The position numbers and the translations under genes were made by a program. A DNA stretch of 64,000 nucleotides, taken from positions 930,001 to 994,000 of the forward strand of contig JANFAH010000020.1 in NCBI GenBank assembly GCA_024663395.1. The letters run 5' to 3'. The notes under the pieces are model-generated. The model saw nothing but the letters and a program-made list of their open reading frames with translations, did no database searches and was not told the DNA's origin. Positions 58,668 to 64,000 of this stretch are shown here, piece after piece. This stretch comes from Pisolithus tinctorius (lineage: Eukaryota; Basidiomycota; Agaricomycetes; Boletales; Pisolithaceae). The stretch's first letter is position 1, and every line of letters begins with the position of its first letter.

Positions 58668-60592
58668 TTAACCAAGTGTGCATGGAAACCGACCATTGGA
58701 TCTGATTCTTGGCTTGGGCTTGGGCTTCCTTGCAGTTGAATCGACACCATCATTGGCATGATTGTCTGATACAATTCTATCAGCAATATTCATTGTTGCC
58801 AGATACCACTTACCAGCTGGATTGGGGTATGCAGTAGCCGTATTGCACTGGTCTGATGTGGACTGGTTCCACCGTCTGTTGTCCTCCTGTGCATTGGATG
58901 TTCCAGTGGGATGATCTACAGCACACAATTCCAAGGTCATGTTAGGGTTACCAGTAAAAAATCTGACCAGCTCCGACATACCATCTATCCGTTGCCATTT
59001 GGTGGAAGGTTTTGTGGGAGGAGCTGGTTCCTCCTCTGAGTGATGTCCGTAGTCAGAGCCATCATCAGAATTTACTTAATGTGCCATCAGTTATGTATAT
59101 CCAAATTGACCATGACCTCACCTTCCGTCCAGGGTCTCTTCCCTTTGGCTTTGTCTGACCAGCGTTGGTGTTTGGAGACCGGCTCCTCCAGAGAACCATC
59201 CTGAGATCTCCACCTTCAGAACCGGAAGACATCTTCTGGGTGCTCCTGCTGTCACTCCTTCCAGAACTCCAAGGTTTCGATTAGTTCATGATGTGTCAGC
59301 CTGGTGGGCTCTTTGAATGGTATATTGGGAGGAAGATACTTGGAAGACACGTAGGATGCCCGGTTGTCAGCTATTGCGGCCCAAGGTACACTGGCATTCA
59401 TCTTCCCACAAGCCAAGCCTGTGTTTAGATGTTAGTAACTCATCGCCCATGGAAATTGGCACGTACGATAATGGCCGGTTACGAATACCCTCATGATGTC
59501 CTTCAATTCCGGTGTCCGTAAGTCCAAGAGATTCAGAAGAACGGGAATGCCATCATCATTGGTGGACAGGGAGAATTGAGACCGCTTTTTTCCTTTCCGT
59601 GCTTTTACTGTGGTTTGACTGGCCTCATCCTCTCCGCTGCCATCCTCCGTACCATTGGCCCCGAAGGCCTTCTTTGCGTAGGCTGACCACTTTCCATGAA
59701 GGTCTTCCCAATCCGAATAGAGCTCTCCATCGCCCAGCTCGTCATTGAAGTCATTCCTACACCGGTCAGATATGGTGAAGCCTGTCAGGAAAGCACTCAC
59801 ACTCCAACCATCACTTCGCCATCCTTATCCTTCCATGCCGACATGATCACCACTCTCATCCCACACTGCTTCCACATGTCGTACGCAAACTGTTTTGCAT
59901 ACTTTCGGCCCTTACTTGTTGCGGCCCTGCATTTAAGTTAGTATTGCCCATGGGAGACCTTGGATGCTTACTCTGCCTGGGCTTCGGGTGGCAGCTTTCT
60001 CTCGTTCCACTCTTTCGCCAAACGTGCTGCCTGGTCCAATTCAGCCTTGGTCAATGACTGGACTACCTTCTGAACAGCCGGTTGATAGTGTTTGATCATA
60101 GCCGATGTCCCAGGCTGTATTCCAGCCTTCACAAGTACTTGCTGGATATCCTTCTTACGCTGCAGCTTGATCACCTTTAGGGCCATCCATTTGGAGCCAT
60201 ACTTGACCAAGGCCTTCCATGCCCGGGACCAACTGTTGTTATACATCCAGTTCTTGATGGCCTGTAAAATATACTTAACACGACTGCAAGCACATCAATA
60301 CTGTTAAGCTTACTGTCCGTTTTCTATTCCATTCATTTTTTTTGAGGCTCTTGTTGGCATCCAGCCACTTGATTTTGTTCTGCATGCCCTCCATCAGTGA
60401 GGCCCTTTTGTTTGTGTCAGCTTCCTTCCAATCCTTTAGACTGTCTTGGAGGATTTGAAGTTCATCTGGTCTCAGCTTTCCCGGTGCAGATTTTGCTGTC
60501 TCCATGCTATCCGAGCTAGATTCCTCATTGGAGGAAAAGTCCTCCTCATCTGAGGTATTAACACCATTAGTACTGTGATCACTGCTGGCCAT
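58668..60592 (-). CDS. Hypothetical protein divergent from the KDZ transposase
   Basis: Minus-strand exons include 60592-60314, 60261-59972, about 59930-59800, 59760-59470, about 59410-59140 and 59060-58668. The ATG at 60592 starts MASSDHSTNGVNTSDEEDF. An acidic Ser-rich N-terminus precedes helical, Lys/Trp-containing parts (KYGSKWMALKVIKLQRKKD), then FAYDMWKQCGMRVVIM, an acidic region (NGTEDGSGEDE), a leucine-rich strip (IPVLLNLLDLRTPELKDIMR) and a basic tail (KPKPKPRIR). No known domain. It is transcribed away from the transposase across a 383-bp gap, the layout expected for a two-gene transposon, so a role in transposition is inferred. Confidence 0.6.
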
Positions 60593-60975
60593 TCTGAATG
60601 TTGGAGAAGGTGTTGGGGTTGGTTAGTTGCAGGTAATGTTACCCTTTGTTGAAAGAAAATTTGGAGTCCGTTCCTCATAGTTACCGTCACCCATTCTTGA
60701 ATAAAGTTCCAGGGGCCGAGTAATGTTCTGGTCATGATACATACCCATTGTTAGTATAGTCTTGTTCCAGTCGATTGGTACCATAGCCAAACATGGTAAG
60801 CTGATTGGTCTATCATCCAGTCTGCTACTATATATAGATAAAGTATAGTTTGATCCCGATTGGATCTTCTGACATTGATTCCGAGATCCAACTCAAATCA
60901 TAGTCATGCCAGGCATCACAATGAGGCATGTATGGCTGAGGCCTGCAGACATCCTGCAAGGACTTGATACTAGAC
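60593..60975. promoter_or_regulatory. Divergent promoter region of the KDZ gene pair
   Basis: The 383 bp between two divergent start codons must hold both promoters. A TATATATAGATAAAGTATAG stretch at about 60830-60850 is a TATA-like candidate for the transposase. No other motif is clear. Confidence 0.4.
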
Positions 60976-63900
60976 ATGGGCAAGTCACGAATCGCCCAAG
61001 CTGCAGCAGCCACCCCAGTAACCCATGTCACTTGGAAAAAAGTGAAAACAACCAGGGGATCCAAAGAAAAGATGGTCAAGTTTACTCCGGGAAAGAAGGC
61101 AAGATATGCAACCGGCCAAAGCAACGAATCACCTACTAGGGCAGGATCTTCGAGCATCCAGGAACCCAATTTAGTCCAGGGTAATGATGCTGACCTATAT
61201 TGCTACATGGATGATGCATCACCACCGAGGACATCAAGAATTCCAAAAAGCCAGGTGTGCATTATCAAACATCCCGGTGCTGGCAATGTGTGCCTTACGG
61301 TATTACAGAACAGTTATCTGGAAGAGTGGCTGCCCTATAAGAGTAGATACCTGTCTGTGCTCCTGGACATGGAGGCCCCACCCGATGTCATGGCTTGTTT
61401 TGTGTGTAAAGCAGAAGGGGCACCATATAGATGCATGGACTGTGTGCATTGCCCATTGTCTTGTAAAACATGTTGCATCGAGCAACACAAGCTCAGACCG
61501 TTCCATCAGGTACAAAAATGGAATGGAAGATTCTTTGAAGACTTCACTCTACAGCTGGTGAGTTCCAGTTTCAACCCATCATCTGTGATGACTGATATCG
61601 TAGGTTGGTTTGGTGCTACACTTGGGCCATGCCGGAGCACCATGCCCGGCAGGAGAAGGTTCTTGGGAGGATGCTGCCAGCCATGTAGATGATGAGTGGG
61701 AGGACATCAAGGAGAGTCAACAACCAGCACATCTCAACCCCACCGGATGATAGAAACTATCTGACAGTTGTGGACACTGGTGGTGTGCACTTTTGCAATG
61801 TGCAGTATTGCAACTGCCCTGGGTCTGAGGATTCACATCTTCAGCTTACCATGGCTGGCCTATTCCTGGCTACGACTAAGGCACCAAGGACGGCTTTCAC
61901 TTTCCAGGTGCTGGACGACTTCATCAGGGACAATGTTGAATGTGGAACCTCTGCCATGAACTATTACAGCAAACTTCAGAGAGTCACCTCAAGTGTGTTT
62001 CCTCACCTAGTGCTGGTGAGTGCAATCACCCCTGGCCTACCATATGCCACATTGCTCATGCCGGTCGAAGAATAGGTATAGGGAATTGCTCAGGGTGTCG
62101 AGAATGTGGAGGCTCCTAAAGCTGTTGAAATGGCAGGGATTCCATCAACAGTTGCCTGATCCCCAGGCTGGTGAACTTGTCCTCTTCTGCCCTGCCTGTC
62201 CCCAGCCAGGGATAAATGTACCGGATCAGGATATTGCTCTCTCTGAGTCCGTATTCTATTCATTGTTTCAAAGGCATTGTTAGCCTGACTTGTGTAGCTG
62301 GCGGTTTGCTAGGACCTTTGTGATGGACGGCAACTTCAAGGCCGAGCATATGCTGCCCAAGAATGCTGCCGAAGAGGTCTGGCTCATGGATGGAAATGGC
62401 TTCATGGTCACATCAGCTCCATACAAGGAATATTTGACTGGGACTGTAAATAGAATAGAAGTTGGTGCGCCATGATATCTCCAAACGCACCGGACTGATT
62501 GCATCATGCAGAAATCTGACTGCAATAACCACCGGGCTGTTAATCAAGCAAATGCACAAAGGAATAAGTTGGAATCGACCGGAATTGGTGGATGTGCCTG
62601 TGCGAGGCATGGCTGTTTTGTACCTCATGCAATGGTCGACTTTCAGAAGGGAGAGCAGTACGCACCAATTCATAGTCCCTGGTCATGACTAACAATATAG
62701 CAGGCAGGTCAATATGGATTATGCTCTGGTCCATGCCATGCACCATGGATTGGACCCCCGGCAACCGGTCATAACCTTTTATGACATCAATTGTCAGTAT
62801 AGCAAGAACTTGGCCCGCTGGCTTGAGGAAAATAGATATCTCTCTCTGCCTTCCGGATTACAGATTCAGCCCAGCATTGGACTATGGCATGTCCATGGCC
62901 ATCAGACAGAGTGCTTCGCCATATATGCTCCAAACTTTATTCTGGGTGCCAGCCGGGTGGACAGTGAAATCATGGAGACCCTCTGGTCTTCTCTCAACAT
63001 AATCTCACCATCAGCCCGGGGAATGGCGACAGCACATCATCAGGAGTTGCTGGACTTCCAAATGAATGATAGTAACTTCCTCAAAATGATATGGATGCGT
63101 ATGTCATCACAGTACCTGGTTGACCACCACTTAATTACTTGCACATAGCATCAGCATTGAAACGGAAGTTCAAGGTTGCCAAGCAGTCATTAGCAACAAT
63201 CCAAGATAAATTCAACGAGTTGGATAGCAAGGTACCAGATGGCTTGCGTCGGTTATGGGTGGAACAAGAACTTGTGGCGCAGTCATGCTGGCAGAATACT
63301 CCGCAGGCCATGGACATATATGAAGTCCGGCTGGAGAAGGGTAAGGGGGCCAACTGTATCATCTGTCCCATAACTTATGTACATCATGGTAGCACCCACC
63401 ATGAAAGCCATTGAGATTGACCTAATCCATAAGGACCATTCATTCAGCAGCTCACGCGGTTCAGCTACTTGGATTGCATGGGCATTAAAGGTTGAGCAGG
63501 CTCAAATAGTGCTTGCTATGGATACACGACATATGGACACCAGGGCAACAGAGGCAGACCGGTTGTTGATTTCGTGCCGGCAAGACCGGTTGCAATCACA
63601 GATTGATGCACTAGTACATGGAGCAGCCCAGTTCATCGGAAATGACTGGCAAGTTAACCCCAGGCAAAGGCCCAGAAGTATAGCCCCACTCGACGGGGAC
63701 AGTAATGACGAAACTGATGATCCATTCCTCCCTGATTGTCCTGGTCACCAGGAGGTCAGCGATGTTCCACTGCCATCATATATCGGAGCACAGTATTTCC
63801 ATGACATGGGCCTCAGCAGTCTTGTGGAACAGGAAATACATCTGAGACAGGGCCAGGCAAATGATGCATTGCATGAATTGCATCTGGCCCTCGTGGACAA

Positions 63901-64000
63901 GGCCATGATATTTTGTACAGATGTCCAGAAAGGAGGGAACTACAAAATGACAACCCAGGCATGGGGCCGGATATCCAATGCAGAGGCAATGGTTCAGCGG
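60976..64000 (+). CDS. KDZ-family transposase (3' end beyond window)
   Basis: The ATG at 60976 starts MGKSRIAQ. The first exon (to 61557) ends with the CxC2-type cysteine cluster seen at the N-terminus of KDZ transposases: CFVCKAEGAPYRCMDCVHCP near 61398, then CKTCCIEQHKLRPFH. Later exons carry the RNase H-like core with acidic residues in VMDGNFKAEH near 62322, TFYDINCQYSKNLARW near 62775, and HVHGHQTECFA followed by SEIMETLW near 62890-62985. The C-terminal part (63160 on) is helical. Several introns of about 50 nt interrupt it. KDZ elements are DNA transposons abundant in mushrooms. I saw no certain frameshift in the core, so this copy could be intact, but a few junctions (62060-62330, 62470-62700) are uncertain. 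Confidence 0.88.

Overview
The window looks like fungal nuclear DNA, most likely from an Agaricomycete basidiomycete and possibly from Boletales. The evidence is gene style (many 45-60 nt GT-AG introns with GTAAGT/GTGAGT donors and short exons) and gene content: a HET-domain protein, an F-box protein, a WD40 protein, a KDZ transposase with its cysteine cluster, and a Tnp2-type transposase relic. No rRNA, tRNA or CRISPR array was seen. All gene models were spliced by eye from splice motifs and reading-frame continuity. No database search was possible.

Layout. 1-4.8 kb is a purine-skewed, CCGG-rich degenerate repeat without credible genes. 4.8-7.0 kb (minus) holds an unknown seven-exon gene and the end of a membrane-protein gene. 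7.46-8.40 kb and 15.03-15.84 kb are two copies of a long palindromic foldback element. Between them lie an Spt5-like multi-KOW gene (8572-12192, frame closes over nine exons at 1067 aa) and an F-box gene (minus). 15.9-21 kb carries a WD40 gene (minus) and a coiled-coil gene built from tandemly duplicated mini-exons (plus). 21.9-28.5 kb has three related helical genes that resemble the HBL/NHE/ClyA class of pore-forming proteins; the third seems truncated. They are followed by an unknown multi-exon gene and a 609-aa HET-domain gene (31177-33006, minus).

33-45 kb mixes sparse sequence, dispersed duplicates, a clean six-exon hypothetical gene (35655-36756), a decayed Tnp2-type transposase (36971-41307) and a coiled-coil hypothetical gene (minus). 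45.4-56.2 kb is a composite repeat structure. Two near-identical 1.81 kb TG...CA elements lie in inverted orientation around about 7.2 kb of DNA. Inside, a gag-only LTR retrotransposon (48387-52224) has inserted into a cysteine-rich gene, followed by a minisatellite. The flanks of the inverted pair match crosswise, which suggests that the interval between them was flipped by recombination.

56.2-64 kb is a KDZ transposon neighbourhood: a Pro-rich gene with repeated PLxEPxW motifs, an unknown gene on the minus strand (58668-60592), and a divergent KDZ transposase gene that runs off the window end. The window is therefore an accessory, transposon-dense region with islands of lineage-specific genes. 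The pore-former-like cluster beside a HET gene is the most suggestive functional grouping, but a shared role is inference.
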